64,000 bases of DNA, taken from contig CM034547.1 in NCBI GenBank assembly GCA_020055645.1, positions 67,180,884-67,244,883 of the forward strand. Direction: 5' to 3'. A program made the translations under genes and the position numbers. Within the stretch, counting starts at the first letter, position 1, and each line of letters starts with the position of its first letter. This document shows, piece after piece, positions 1 through 14,308 of the stretch. The notes beneath the pieces are model-generated. The model saw only the letters and a program-made list of their open reading frames with translations. It did no database searches and was not told the origin of the DNA. Source of the stretch: Tomocerus qinae. Lineage: Eukaryota; Arthropoda; Collembola; Entomobryomorpha; Tomoceridae.

Positions 1-3000
1 CATTGCATTGTAGTATAAGTTGACATGACTCACTGGCTAATGAAATGGCAACAAATGAAATCCTCCCTATTTACTTTGTTACATTACACACTGTAATAAT
101 ATAAGCCGAAGATAGGGAATTGGGATGTACTCGTGTATCGGTTAGTAATGCATTCATCACTTACTTGCTCTTTACAAGGGAAAAAGAATTAGGTTGCCTG
201 ACTCTTCTGGCGAGATGTATCGCCCCAATTCTCAAATGATACAGGTATAGAGTTACAAAACATTTGCTTTTAGCTAGGCTTATCTTCTCTACTAGACTGG
301 AATATGTTTGACTTGACTCGGCTTTCGTTGATTTGACTTTGACTTGTTTTTAGGCTGAAAAGTTGAAGTGAAAGGAAGAGTCTAGATGGGTTCAGCAGGA
401 GAGAGGCAAGTCTAGAGGAGAAAAAATGAAACAAAAGGATCTCCTCGGATGTCATGTCAGGGATAAATGTACGAACAAACAAAAGGTAAGATCTACTGCG
501 TGGCTTCTGCATACTCCATCCACTACGTCAGCATCGTAAAGTAGCATTAGCAGAAATGAACGTCCTTTTGCTTACTTTTACTTTGCATGACATACCGTGG
601 AAATTGGAAATTGTAGACCCATTGTTTTCATAATATCATTTAAATCCTACTCAATGAAGTCTAGTCTCATTTAATCTTTAATGTAATACCAGAGACTGCT
701 ACTACGACCACACGCCTTCAAAAAAATGACTACAGATCTTAAGACAATGGACAATAAAATGGCAAATGTAAAATATACCGCACACCGTTACAATTTCTTG
801 TGTTTACCTATTCTTACAGTATACGATGGCACAAATTATTTTTCTTTAAATTAATTAAACATTAAATTCCCATCTATTTTCAAATGCAAGAGATGCGCTT
901 CCACCAAGGATCAATCCACACACTACTTATTGCAATTTATGTAATAAATCCAATTTGCAAGTATGCATAATATAATTTCGATCGCATCCTCTTCGGATAA
1001 TCTTTTTTGAGCTCAATTCTCGATTGCTCAAATTTCATGTCTTGTGTCACTTTAGTTTCAATGGGTGAAACTGTTTTAGCATAAAAATAACCGATTGCAT
1101 ATAAATTTTAGAAATATAAAAAAAATTTCTAAATGCAAGTATAGGTCGTATTTAAGTCCATATTGAAAATTTTATGCTTAGCTTCTTAGTGAACCTTTTA
1201 ATGGGTTACAGTTCTCAGAGGGACTATGCTAAGTTGTTCCATATTCATGCACATCGTGTTTATGTAGGGCTAAAATTCCATATTATGTGTAGGTTACGGA
1301 TTATCTTCATGTCAGATTGTCAGAATAATAATAGCATATAATATATACTTGTCTCGCATTGAATAAAATGTATCTGCATTATTAAAGGTAGTATTATAAT
1401 TTACAGTTTTGTCATAATACATTATCGGAGTCCAAGATATAACAAGAGAGGTTGGATTTGAATAATGTCACATTCGATTTATACAGATAGCATTAGCTTA
1501 CTATTTGTTTTTCATACCAGATAAATAATAAAATAGATTTACTCATTTCCAGTAGAATCGAATAATATTTCGGGGACCAAACTGTTACCCAAACTTGTAT
1601 TTGCTATCCCGAGATCAACATCAGTACAGATATATAAAATGGAGCATTATGGAATAAAGTGAAATAACAGGAAGACAAGTATTATTATAGCATGAAATGC
1701 GTAGTAGTAACAGAATAAACCCCGATTTTCAATATCGTATTTCTGTGAATGTTACATATTTCAAGCCATTCCCATATCTCATCTTACTCAGGCAGCTCCC
1801 TTTTTGTTTCCATTTCCTGTGTTTTCTATGCTAATGTGACTTACTTATTACATTGGCAATAATGCTAATTTTGTACTGTGTGAGTCTGAAAGTAGGTAAA
1901 ATACGTGCATCCTGTGTTATTTGTTTATTTGCATTCCATGGAGTGTAGGCAGTGCACGTGGTAGAGTATCATGTTCATCTGCATTACTAGAACAAAAGTA
2001 TCCATTCGCCACTTTTGCTTTACTCTAGCTTGGAAGTCAATGAGAAGAGAAACGTACTTCATTTTTTTGCATGGAATGCAATGAATTGTAACGTTTTATG
2101 AGGAGTAGAAGGGCAAGCTGGCTGATTAGCGATTAGGCCTCTGCTGTAATATTACTTGTTTAGCTTAATTCTGTACATAAGTATGCATGGTTATGCATAT
2201 TGATGTATTAAGTACACTATCAATGACTAAAGCAATAACGTTGTCTCTAGATTAGTGTATACCAATAAACAGGGAGTCGGACAAGGCCAAAATACACACA
2301 CCTGTACTGTGTGTGAGGGGCCAGTAAATTAAGCAGATCTAGCAAAGATGAGTCTCTTGTCAAGTGTCTTGTAGTATTTAGCACACGGAGAATGTGTCCT
2401 AGGTCTCAAGATTTAATATCGCATATAGCAGTCACTGTCACTAACTACAAAGGAATGTAAGGATAGTGCAAACAAAAGTAAATTAGAAACCTATTTTAAT
2501 TTGTGTGTGCCTACTGCAAACACACTACTCTACTCCAGTGAGTTTCGTGCTGCTATATTATGTATATTTTGTATTATAACAACCTGCCCTTTAGTTTGGT
2601 GGGTAAATATCACGGCATGCACACGGCGCTCTATGTGTATATAGTTGTCGTCACCCTAATCATAAAATATGCACGATGATGGCTCTAACTTAACTTTAAC
2701 TATTGTGCTAATGCTAATATTATGTACCTACTGCTCCCAAATAGTAGACTAGACTCGTGCCTATTATAATGCCTACTTCATATACAACTTAATGCAGTAG
2801 CGTCTAAACTTATAAGCCTTGTACAATAAAAGATATACATAAATACCACACGTAATTGTAAAACAGCTATGCATATCTATATCCTAATACCTTATTACAT
2901 ACAAGTACAATAATATAAGTTTAATACAGTATACAAAGTATCTGAATAGTAAATGTTATGTATATACATATATCTATCCATATAATATTATGAAATTTCT

Positions 3001-6000
3001 ATCCATTAAGTAATTGCAAAGCTTTAAATTTTCTTTATATACATTTCGTTAAGCTCTCGCTCGTGCACTTGATATTGCAAATAGCATAGATTGTATATAT
3101 CATACATAATGCTTAAGAATGTACATTTGGTAGTATGAGTTATGCCAGTATAAACAAACAGTACAGACTTGACTGTGTATAGTGCAAATACATTAGTATT
3201 AAAATAGAGAAACGGGACGGGTTTAATCTATGTGACTTGATATATCTGTTTACGTGAGACTCGACTGGTGTGGCTTTTAGTTAATATACCGAACTAATCA
3301 TGTGATAAAAGCTATTAGTCATAGAACAGCTATTTACTATAGCTCTTGTTAGTGTTTTACTTTAGTCACTTCCATTCAAGACTTTTGTGCAGTTGGGCAA
3401 GATTTTGAATGACTAACAAATGCAAGGTATTTCTATTAAATATTTGCATGGCATAACGAAGACTTGTACCCTTGCCTCCTTTTACTTAATACCTTGTGCC
3501 TAAGTAAGTAGGAGAGATTCTATTTAATGCTACTCTACTTAACATGGTTGGGTGAGGTGCGAGGAAGAGAGGGAAATAGTAGATGAGATAGTCAGTTAGT
3601 TGAGTTTCGACCAGATAGAATATAATCCGTCTTTCGTGAGAGTTTTGCGTGCAAACGCATTTTGGAAGTCTCGTCTCACTCCGTTTGTGTCTCGTCTCTG
3701 GCCTTCCCTCTGGTTTGCCTCACTTACTCTCGATTAGCTTTTATAGAAGGCTGTCTACCGACACACTACTAGCGGGTACGTATCCCTTTTATTGAATTTC
3801 TACACAAGTGTCACTCCTTCGTGTGTCTGCATGTGAGTTCCGTCCGTATAATAATATTTCTAATCGAAGAGGTACTCACATATATTACTAGACAATTTGC
3901 ATACTAATATAGTTTATACGTGGAGTAAAATTAAAGCACTCTTTTATTATCCCATGAATAATATATGAAGTATGATTAATACAGATCCATGTCGCTAGTA
4001 GATATTATTGGTAGATTCTATAGCATTGTATTGCGACTTGAGATAGTACAATACCTTTGACAGAGCAATTGAGTTAAATAAATGGAGGTAAAGAATTAAA
4101 AGGGCTTTATTGAGTGTATTAGTGAGTGAGTGAACTTTTAAAGTCGCTGCGGACTATAAATTCACCTCTCACTCACTCACTCAAGTCCGTCAGTGCAGTT
4201 TAGTTGTGTCGATCGATCGATATTTAATACAGACATACATACACATGATATATCCTTTTGCAGGCTCTGTTACACTCCCACTGTACGAGATAGGTATTAT
4301 TGCATGTATACCTAACTGCTAACGACAATCCTCCTTCGTACCTTAGCTTACTTACTTCCCTGCTATTTCTTCTCCAGTTGAAAGCTATCTGTTTGTTTGT
4401 GCTTTTGTCAGTTCAGTTTCACTTCGGTTCGGTTCAGTCAGTTAACTCCGTTCGCTGTACGTCATCGTCAGTCTCGCTTTGCCTGTCCTTTAGAACGCGT
4501 TACATCTTCGGCTTACGTTACGTTGCCGTTACTCGCCGAGTTTTAAGTGCATGAACAGCCACCGATTCTCCCGTGACACAGGTTTATTTTAATTCTATTT
4601 TATAATCAGCTATACAAATAGTCTCTTAACATTCATACTCGACACTCTTCAAGTCATTACTCATTATTTTGCCAAATACTCACTCAGGAGTCAGAAAGTA
4701 GGAGAAAGGGTGGATCTCTTTCAGTTCATTTCTCCGGGTTCATATTCAGACATTTCCACTAATGTTATTCTTTTGTGAGCTCCTCGCTCCCGCTTTCTCT
4801 ATGTTTCATATAACTATAAAGCATATTGCCCAATATACAGAAATATACAACGCTTTAATAAGAATGTAGATGGGCGAAACGAGAATCTCCTACTTCTTCC
4901 CATTATAAACTTTGATATACCTGCCATTGCAGTACGTACAGTAATGTAGCCTTGTACTGATAGTAGAACATTGGCTTGTACTCTACAGGAGCCACTCCAC
5001 GTTCCTGAACCGATTTCTTTTCATATTCTGTTGTTTAACTTTACTTAGAAAGAGACACCCATTTAATTTATTTAACGGACTATTTACGCCCTGCCAATTT
5101 TACTCTTTCTATATACTTTTATATACATATAGCTTTATCTATGTAGTTAGTACTTGCAAAGAACAATATGCCTAATTCAACATGTACTATTTTAATAGGC
5201 TATACATTACACTATTTTCACATTTCATATTTAGGTTATTGCTAACCATAACAATAGGTAACACTGCTATCGGTAATTGTTACATACCGAACACACAGAA
5301 CACATCAATCATAATCAGAGGCCATACGAAATAATGGGTACTTGATACACAATGTTTATTGCTCCTTAATCGTTGATGCTCAAAGAATGAATTCCATAAA
5401 CATTCATTTGTAATCTGGATTGTAAACGAATTTCCCAAAAATAAAACTAAAACCGCACTATAAATTGAAATACAATTGTGTATCGAATACATATCAAAAT
5501 GCAGTGTTAATTGGATTTCTATGTGCATGCGAAGGTTAATGAAGCGTAGCAGGTAAAATAGGGATTACAAATTACCATTGAATTTATCACAAGGTAAATA
5601 ATTTTTGTGTCATTGTACAATAAATAGATGAGTAGGTAAATCACATCGAATTATGGTGATGCTACTTATTTCTGAGAAATAATGAGTATACTAACTAATA
5701 ACAGTTTGATTATTTATTACGATAAAGCTTTATTTAGTTGTGATAGTACAAAGTAGACCCGTTTGTAAATCACATGCTATTTTAATTGATAATGCACTAT
5801 TAGATGTACTTAGCTGTGCAATACGATGTATAGAAGCTACTATTGGATAAAATGAGGTTTGGATTTAATAATATCTATAAATAGATAAAAAAGGACGGAA
5901 TCCACAAGTGATTCTGAGAGGGATAATCGGGGGAATGTATCTAGACATAAATATAGGATAGTGTGACGCACAGGAGTTCTAGGTAATAGAGTGCAGAGAG

Positions 6001-8519
6001 TGCATTAGTTCTTATCTTGAACACATCTACCAGGTACTTACTTAAGTACACAGAGTGGAATCTGTGAATCTGCATTTGATATCTGGCTATTTGTCTAGTT
6101 TACTCATGTAAATGAGTGTACTTGTAAATATAGAATCCCCGCGCTGACTGAATGTAGAAAGCCAATTTTTAGTTGTAATTCAGTTGCTGAAAGGCTGTGT
6201 GTAATCTGTTTTGGTGTTTGATTGCAGTCTCATCTCAGCCTATCTCAAAGATTAGTCAACCAGCCAACTTGACAAGCCAAGCCAGCAATCAAAATTCAAC
6301 TCAACGTGCCTGTCTTGTCTTTCTACCTGTGAAGTCTCACTCTCTCTCGTCTACCTGTGCAATTTAAATCTAAATAGTTAGTTAGTGCCTACGCACTCTT
6401 ACTCAGGGAGTTAGTAAATCATCAAAGGACATTTAATTCACATCTCGTATTTGCAATCCTACTTATCAAAGTAATACTGCCACTGACAGTCCTCCATTAT
6501 TACACAGTTGTTATAGTCATGTAGTAACTTATTGTATGTCAAACCTCAAGCCAACCGACTAACAATACAATCTAAATAGAAAAAGGAGAGTGAAATAAAG
6601 ATGTTACAAAACAGTTTTAAATGACTGATCCTCTGCAATACTAAACATTAAGAGAGAAGGTACTCAGTCGACGTGAGACTGCCTTAACACATTCATTAGT
6701 GAACAGAAGATGCAAATTCAACCAGGCGCACATCCTGCTAATATTCAGCTCTTTGCTCACTACTTAATTTTCACTCAACTTGAGACGTCAACGGTTACTT
6801 AACTATTACAATACTTACCTACTACGCTTATTTAATTATTTAATCTTCCCAACTCAAATCGTCATCCATTGTCAGTTTGTTCATTCATCGCACGCAGACA
6901 AAGAATTCTTCTAAAGAACAAAAACAAACTTTTTTGTGTCTTCTGATTTGTGACTATTCTTAAATACTACAAGTGTACCTACTCTCAAAGTGCTAAAACA
7001 ATAACAACTACGTTTATCAATTCTAAGTGGTCATTCTATACGTAAACATACAATCAGTTCGCCAAGCAATATACTCCTGGAAGTAATCGAATTAATTACT
7101 TGGAACTAGTGCACCAATTCTACAACCAATTTCCTAAAATGTAAGTACTGTTACTATTATACATAATTTAGATTGGTTTTATTATTTATGTTAAATTACT
7201 GCCCAACTATAGTATATCAATTATTTCTGCATAAAATATCGCATGGGAGGTACGAGTTGAACTAACTCGAATCTTCCAGTGTATTAGTAAAGCCAAATGT
7301 GTAGCATTTCCAATTTCTTTGCATTGCACTGGTTTCATTGGGTTTGGCGTGGTCGCATATTGTACGATTTCTTTCATCAGAAAGTAAAGTAACAGATAAT
7401 ATGCAGTACAGGCTGCAAGGCTATATAGCGAAACCAAAGTGCATGCAAAAGAACAATCCGCTTTTGTGTGAGATACGAGAGACACAAAAGTACACTAACA
7501 TTTACACACAAAAGAGTACTAGGAAAAAGTTGGTAAAGGGGCCATCCTACAAATAGGTACATTAGGTTCGCTTGCAAAACTTTTTGTCCGTGTAGTTGGA
7601 TCGAGTCTTTGTCCATGCTATCCATGTGGGGTGTTTTTTGCAGTGCAAAAAACAGTTGGGCTGCAACAGAAGAGTAAGGAAAGGTAGGTGGGATAATAGG
7701 ACAATATAGTTAGTTCGTTACATAAATACCTGCTTCACTTGACTCACTAACGACCAGCCAACTTCGTAACAGAATTTTGCACACATGCGAAATGGTGAAC
7801 AGTTGAGGATTACTATTCTCACTTGGTAGGATTGGGCAGAAATAGTAAACATCAAAAGCCTCGTTGACGAGACAAGAAAACACGACCTAGACCCATAGAA
7901 ATCCATCCTACCAACTACTAGCACAGATCTAGTCTTACTCTATAGCCCTATGGTAGAAAAAGTCTAACACAAATCCTTATAAAGATCCAAATGTAAATTT
8001 TGAATCAGACTCTATTTCAGTCTCAACTGAGAAGCGTCCACGAAATCTTTTAATTAATCCTTCCTAATCAGCCTGTGTCTTCGTCCACCCAACTATTACA
8101 CACTAAGCAGTGCACGTTTTATTTGCATCGCAATCTATATAGTTTGTTGGAAATGCAAATACACAGTACATATAGGTACATGTAATATTCAGCTGTTGTA
8201 GAGGATCCATCCACGCATCTCCAGCATCTAATTTAATATCCTCTGTGTGCAGTGCTCCTCATTACTTTAATTACAGCTGCGTGTAGTTTTATGTACTAGA
8301 CTAGATTGGTGCATTTCCTGTACTGATAATTGTTATACATTTAAGTGCTGCCAAGACAGACGAAATAATTTTGATAGCCTAAAGATGTAAAGCAATTATA
8401 TTCATAAAATGTGCAGAGTAGTATGTGTAAAGAGACAAAGGGAGATCAGAGTTTGTATTTTGTTTTTGTGATACAGGGACGGAAATATTGGAGACTTCAC
8501 TTCAAGTTCAGCTGTCAGA
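1..8519. other. Long AT-rich stretch without a recognisable protein gene
   Basis: I find no open frame here with recognisable protein character. The short frames present lack homology-like composition or splice partners. The stretch includes (TGAG)/(CTCA) microsatellite arms near 4128-4190 that could pair, and pyrimidine-rich sequence around 3660-3780. It most likely holds intergenic DNA, plus the promoter and 5' untranslated region of the elongase gene that begins coding at 8520. Nothing else is supported. Confidence 0.5.
6873..7140 (+). promoter_or_regulatory. Possible 5' untranslated exon of the elongase gene
   Basis: A TCAGTT match to the arthropod initiator consensus lies at about 6872. 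About 270 bases downstream a strong donor (GTAAGT) starts at 7141. A pyrimidine-AG acceptor (ATACAG) ends at 8476, 44 bases upstream of the elongase start codon. Together these would make a non-coding first exon and a 1.3-kb intron. This is inference from signals only; transcript data would decide it. Confidence 0.2.
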
Positions 8520-10343
8520 ATGAACGGAACTGCATTTGTGGAAGTATTTCCTCTGGTGGAGCCTTCGTACCTGAAGGTCTACGATTGGGAGCAGATTGAA
8601 TTGACGAGAGTGAGACGCTGGGTGGGTCGTAATTGGAAGTTCAGTGTGTATGCCTCCGTCATTTATGTGATCCTCATCTACCTCGGACGAAATTGGATGA
8701 ACAAGAGACCGGCTTTTCATCTCCGCTATTTGCTCACCACGTGGAACATTTTCCTCGCCACTTTTTCCATTGTCGGCTTCATGCGCACAGCTCCAGAACT
8801 CTTTTTCGTACTCAAAGAGCCCAATGGCTTCTACTCATCTGTATGTACAAGGTACTCCTTACTCTTCCTTTAACGCCCATCTATACATCTATACAGCAAC
8901 AGCTCCTAAATGACTAATAATCCAGAACATTCATACCAAGCATATTTATTACACTATTATGGCATCGCACATGAAACGATGTTAAAATACACAGGTAGAA
9001 TTTCATTAACTTCACCTGTTAATTATCGTTATAATTAAAGTAAGCTAAAATGCAATTAAATCGTTCATTTTATTTCTCAAAATTTGTTGCAAATGAATGG
9101 TGGAATTAAAATGTTGCATTCGAGGATTTTTGCAATAAAATAATTCCGAGACAGAGTCATTATACTGTATAGATGTAAATGGTTTAAAATTGCATGAATT
9201 TGAGAGAGGTAAGTGTGAAAAACTAATTTTGTATGATGATTGTGTATTTAGATGGCAACACAACTACGCCACAGCCTGCTGGGGTTTCCTTATGACCATG
9301 TCCAAATTAATCGAACTTGGAGACACTGCCTTCATCGTTCTCAGGAAGCAGCCCCTGATATTTCTTCATTGGTATGCCTTAAATTGATTGTGCAATATTT
9401 GTCTTGTTTCTCAAGAAATGAATTAGCTAAGGATAAAGATGCAATTTCCCACTTTGCAGAGCTGAATGTAATGTAATTACAGGTTGTGAGTGGCTGGTTA
9501 AACGGTGTGGTTTAGTCAGCTGTGCATAAATGAATATAATTTCTTGTTTAAGCGAATAAAAAGGGAGGAATAGATGAGAATAGGATTTCAGTTGCATGTC
9601 AGGACGTAATAAGATCTGATTTACATGAGTTTTATTTGCCTTTGTGATATTTGTTTAGGTTTCATCACTGCAGCGTTCTAATCTACTGCTGGGTCACCTA
9701 TGAAGACTACGAACCATCCCTACGCTGGTTCATGACAATGAATATGTTTGTGCACGCCCTAATGTATTCTTATTATGCTTTAAAGGTAAGTCTCAGAGTG
9801 GAATATTATTTATTTACTCTTACAAGAAGAGAGAGAGTGAGATTATAGAATTGGAGTTTGGTCTGGCCATGCCAGACGTGTAATTATCACAGATATAATT
9901 GTGTAAATTGTGTCTTTGCTTAAATTACAGTCGCTCAAGGTAAAAGTGCCTAGATACTGTTCGATGATCATCACATGCCTTCAATTGAGCCAAATGGTCG
10001 TCGGAGTCTTTATCAACCTCTACTCACTTAAAGTTAAAGGTAAGAGGATCTTCACACACACGCTAAATAGAACAGAGCAAGTGGCAAAACAAATAAAGGC
10101 TGTTAAAATACTTCAACTTGGCTTCATTCGGATGACATTTAAATAATTGAATTCGCATTGACTGTGGTTGCAGGGGAAGGGAGGTTTTGCGACAGAGGCT
10201 ACGACGTCATCCAACTCGCCCTCTCCATGTACGCCTCTTACTTCATCCTCTTCTCCATGTTTTTCCACAGGGCTTACTTCAAAGGCACTTCTCGCAGCAT
10301 CCTCACCACCAATAACAATACCGTTACAAAGAAACAAGACTAG
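8520..10343 (+). CDS. ELOVL6-like very-long-chain fatty acid elongase
   Basis: This is a 3-ketoacyl-CoA synthase of the ELO family, the condensing enzyme of fatty-acid elongation in the ER membrane. Five coding exons (8520-8851, 9252-9371, 9659-9785, 9931-10039, 10174-10343) join in frame to 285 aa, a normal length for ELOVL6. The catalytic histidine box HWFHH lies at about residues 150-154 and is split by intron 2. [12 protein letters not shown] precedes it, and the elongase signature [17 protein letters not shown] follows. Several hydrophobic segments fit a multi-pass membrane protein. The C-terminus (NTVTKKQD) is Lys-rich but not a perfect KKXX signal. The AGs before the coding start allow a 5' UTR intron. 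ELOVL6-type substrate preference (C12-C16 saturated acyl-CoA) is inferred from motif similarity only. Confidence 0.95.
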
Positions 10344-12428
10344 ACTGTTTTCTATTATTTCCAATACCAATAGTCATTTCAGCGAGGGGTCAAAAATGCA
10401 GTGGCTATAATAGAAGTTTCGTAAGATACAAATGCCTTCTAATAATTTAGCAAGACTTATTATTCATGTACGAATAAATTCAGATTTCAGTTGCATACCA
10501 AATAGCTTTAGATTTATTTGTACAAGAGCAAAGATTCACTTGGTGTAAACTATTTAACAAGCTCTTCTGTACTTATGCAGTTATATTGTACATAATGTGC
10601 CACTTTATGTGTTTAAGTCTCTATTTAAAATGTAGTTATAGTATTTGTACAAACATTTGCACATAATAAAATGTATATTTACTTACCGGTTATATTGTGA
10701 TTAACATAGATAATTTTAATTTCCCTATATCCAGTGTAAATGTCATTGTTTCTAGTTTGCATGCATGTTCAAAGATGTTTGTTAGATATCCTACAATGTT
10801 TCTATATGATTTCAATTAAACGCATTTACATAATGTGCAAAACCAGTACTAACAGTTTGTATGTTGAGTGTGTAGCTATGTCTTAATAAATGTTTATCTT
10901 TGATAAGCATATTCTCGCGAATGGATGTTTAGAGAGGGGAAATAATAAATATTAAACTGTTGCATCGTATTTGTAATGTTGGTGTTAGGAAGTTCAGCTA
11001 AACTTGAAGACCAACTTATTTTGTGATTATCTCTTAGAGCAAATGTATTTTATTATTCCTTAGAAATAAATGTTAGATCATTGTCATCTATCTGTAGAAT
11101 TAGTCACTATTTTTAAGCTATCCGAACAATTATATAATACAAGTTCTGCCATTTTCTGTACTACAATGTTATCCCTCCATATCAACATTGATGCTGGCTC
11201 GTCGCATTATTAAATTATGTTAGTATTGCTGTATAATTCCTTGTTTTTCAGTAGAAAACTATTTTTATTTGTCAGGTTCTTCACAAGCATGTTATTACTC
11301 ATAAGCTTCCCTTTCTGACGTTCCTCGACTTCTTTCTGGTGTACAATTACCTTAAGGTCGATAATTGTTATATATTTTGATGATTGAGAAAGCTGTAATG
11401 TTAAATGTGTCAAAATCTGCATGGTCACGATTAAATTACAGAGAATTCATTTGCACAGAGTTTGTCAAGAAATTCAACCCAATTAAGTGCTATGGTTTTA
11501 AAGTTACTGTAAACCTAAATGAGGATTGAAAATCCTTCGGGCTTCTGCGTTCATTGTATCCTTCCAATGTGGATTTCCGTAGCATAACTTCACATGAAAT
11601 TCCAAATATTATGTCGCTGCAAATAAGGGCTCTTAACTTTGAATGTACTTACAAGGTGCATTTTATTAGTGTTTTGTAATGTCAATAAACTACTCCGAGA
11701 AGGTATATATGGTTGTATATCAAATAAAAAATAGGCACTTGCTAGTACTATTTACATGTCAACATGTAATGGACAGTGCTCACTATTTGTATTTATAATT
11801 TGTCCATTTATTTCTAAAGGTATTGTGGAACGAATGAACCAAAAAATATGTCTGTTTATTTTAAGTGTATATTGAAGCCTTTTCCTTAATCTTCAATTCA
11901 TTTGTCTATTTGTATAAAACGTGTAAAAATCAAGCTAACCAAAAGTTTTGTTGATTTGAAAATGGCCTACTATACATAAGATAACAAATAGGTAGTACCT
12001 AGTAATTACTTTTAGTATTGTCTGATTGTATTTAAATAATGCTTACGTACTGATAGTAAATTATAATTTATGTGCTAACCATCTTAAGTACAACAACAAG
12101 AGACATACATACTATTAAAGATAATATGAATGTTAACGAAAGTCAAATCTAAATATCAATTTATCAAGCAATTGCATAATGATTAATATGCATTATGTAT
12201 ATTAATTAACCAAATATTTGCCTTTGCCTTGTATGGAGGGAAATGTCTTATAGCTTATAGCTCTAATAAATATTAAATCAAGTTTCTGAACTAACAATTT
12301 TATTCTTTCAAAAATTCCATTTATATCTCTAAAATTATTCACGTAGCATTTGCAATGTATTTCATATCTTTGAATCATCTATTCATAAATCTAATGCAAT
12401 TTACAATAGGAATGATGACTTTTTATTG
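10344..12428. other. Intergenic stretch between convergent genes
   Basis: This AT-rich stretch holds the 3' UTR of the elongase (an AATAAA lies near 10474) and the 3' flank of the oppositely oriented nucleotidyltransferase. I see no further gene or obvious repeat. Confidence 0.5.
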
Positions 12429-13454
12429 CTACTGTTTACAAAATATAGATAGTAATTCGTCTTCAGAAAGTGATGATTTAGAACTGTAATTGGAAGCATA
12501 ATTTTCCAAAAGAATCAATGTCTCGTTTGCATAAGTCTTAAATAACTGAATATCTTCCTTACGCACACCATTCATTAAATTGTCATAATAATTTACCGGA
12601 TCCAGTATTAGTGGTCGAGTGTGTAGAATGTCTTGGGGAATATCTCTTATGGAATAATAATCTAAAAAATAAATGCTAGCCTGGTCGAGTTGACTGAAGA
12701 TATTCAAGAACTGAGTAAATGCCCAGTAAATAGATTTACTTTTTCTTCTTTTTCTGCAGAGGGAATTTGTCCGTCTCCCTACGTGAATGGCTACTAATTC
12801 AATAAAGTAAGATCGTCCTGGAACGTATTTCTGAAATGGCAATTGTTTGTTCCAAAACTTAGCGAGACGGATGATTTGATGTACAAATTCATTTTGGAAA
12901 CGGACGAAATCAATTACCCACTCAACAAGACTGGTATTGTACATTGAAAACTCTGTTTCTGGGCTAGTTAAATTGATTATTTTCTTCTTTGTCATCTTTA
13001 CTTGCATTTTCTTGTAATTTTCAATAATAAATTTTGTATTTCCTCTTGTTCGGACATAGTTAGATGCAGCAATTAGATCAATGTGCATACCATCCACAGA
13101 AAACTTTAGACATTCTTTGGTGATTTTTTTAAATGTCAAGTTTTGAAGTAGATTTGAGTTCTCTAAACAATTCTGGAACATTGGGAGAACATTATTGTGA
13201 TAAGGAGGCTCGCAGTTGTTAATGAAAACAGTTACATCAAAATCTGGAAGCTGAGAATCTTCTAGAGCTGTTCCCTTTCCAATGCTACCACAAAATACTA
13301 AACGATCTAAATCAAATGTCGGATTTCCTTGTAAAATCAGAAAGATCCTATCTAGAATTTTCTTTCCTTTTGTTAAATAATGATGACTAGGCTCCTGCTT
13401 TGAAGCAAATGTTTTTAGTTGATTTTCCAGAATATTGAGCATTGAATTGTCCAT
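12429..13454 (-). CDS. OAS-like nucleotidyltransferase, intronless
   Basis: A single uninterrupted frame encodes 341 aa of the 2'-5'-oligoadenylate synthase / cGAS-like nucleotidyltransferase superfamily. The Mg-binding core is visible: GSIGKGT at residues 56-62, the DxD pair at D71 and D73, and a third acidic residue in HIDLIAA (D126). The C-terminal half matches the OAS helical domain: IIRLAKFWNKQLP, then RSYFIELVAIHVG, then RPLILDPVNYYDN (vertebrate OAS has RPVILDP). Family members make 2'-5' oligoadenylates or cyclic dinucleotides on sensing double-stranded RNA. Whether this one does so is inference. A Lys/Arg-rich stretch (CRKRRKSKS) could bind nucleic acid. It is oddly intronless beside genes with many introns, so retroposition or horizontal transfer is possible. 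The ATG at 13454 is the first in frame. Confidence 0.8.
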   Translation of the reverse strand: MDNSMLNILENQLKTFASKQEPSHHYLTKGKKILDRIFLILQGNPTFDLDRLVFCGSIGKGTALEDSQLPDFDVTVFINNCEPPYHNNVLPMFQNCLENSNLLQNLTFKKITKECLKFSVDGMHIDLIAASNYVRTRGNTKFIIENYKKMQVKMTKKKIINLTSPETEFSMYNTSLVEWVIDFVRFQNEFVHQIIRLAKFWNKQLPFQKYVPGRSYFIELVAIHVGRRTNSLCRKRRKSKSIYWAFTQFLNIFSQLDQASIYFLDYYSIRDIPQDILHTRPLILDPVNYYDNLMNGVRKEDIQLFKTYANETLILLENYASNYSSKSSLSEDELLSIFCKQ

Positions 13455-14308
13455 CTTTAAAAGATTATAAGCACAATGACAGAATAGGAATGTAAAATAT
13501 ATTGATTGAGATTCTTATTTTTATTCACCTCTCTTTTATCTTATGTGAAGCAGATATCCGTTCCAAACGTCAAAGACCCTTGTTTATTGGTTTAGAACGT
13601 TATCTATACATTATCAAATTCAAGATTCACACTACAAATAAAATTATATTATTTACTTACTTTATGCTTATTCACATACAAGAAAAGATTAGCTGTGAAG
13701 TATGTGAGGTAACTTTATGCTATTACACATGAAATCTACACTACAGTTTTCATGTAAACAATACACTAAATAAATGAAAATTATGACATTTACTAAACGT
13801 CGTCGTTTTTGACTTTTGGACTTGGTAAATGCACACAAACTGACAGTCACCAACCTGATAATTAAAAGATAATTTTCATATTGTGCTGAGAGTGCTCTAG
13901 AATCCTGGCTACGCTGTATTTAGCTATCTAGTAATATGCCAACAAAATCAACATAACTATATTTAACTAAGCACATAACCAGCTTCTACAATTATATATA
14001 ATCAAAATAACTTCAACTTCAAGTAGGCTTAATGTATTTGTCGTGATCAGTAATCCTACATGATTTTTGTTGGCATAAAATAAGGACAAGTGTTCCAATT
14101 CATACAAATATAAGTCTCGAAGTAGAAATTTAACTCGTAACCACATGTTGGTTCAAAACTCAAAATCTTTGCTTAATTTACTACTTATTGTAAATCTGTA
14201 TTTTCAAAACGTAATAATTTTAATCTATGGCTGTTTCTAAACGAAAATATTATATTTAACTCAATCCTAAAAAGACTCTAAAAAGTGATACTGTTGAAAA
14301 CAGAAGAT
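13455..14308. other. Intergenic region between divergent genes
   Basis: This region separates the divergently transcribed nucleotidyltransferase (-) and ligase A1 (+), so it must hold both promoters. It is AT-rich, and I could not single out a specific motif or a gene. Confidence 0.4.

Noticed and set aside
4300-4554. 84-codon frame in the 5' intergenic region
   Set aside because: No ATG start, a composition driven by CTT/TCC-rich DNA, and no recognisable domain or splice context.
7207-7625. Overlapping frames on both strands around 7.2-7.6 kb
   Set aside because: Several frames overlap in the same DNA with no sign that any is preferred; no family resemblance.
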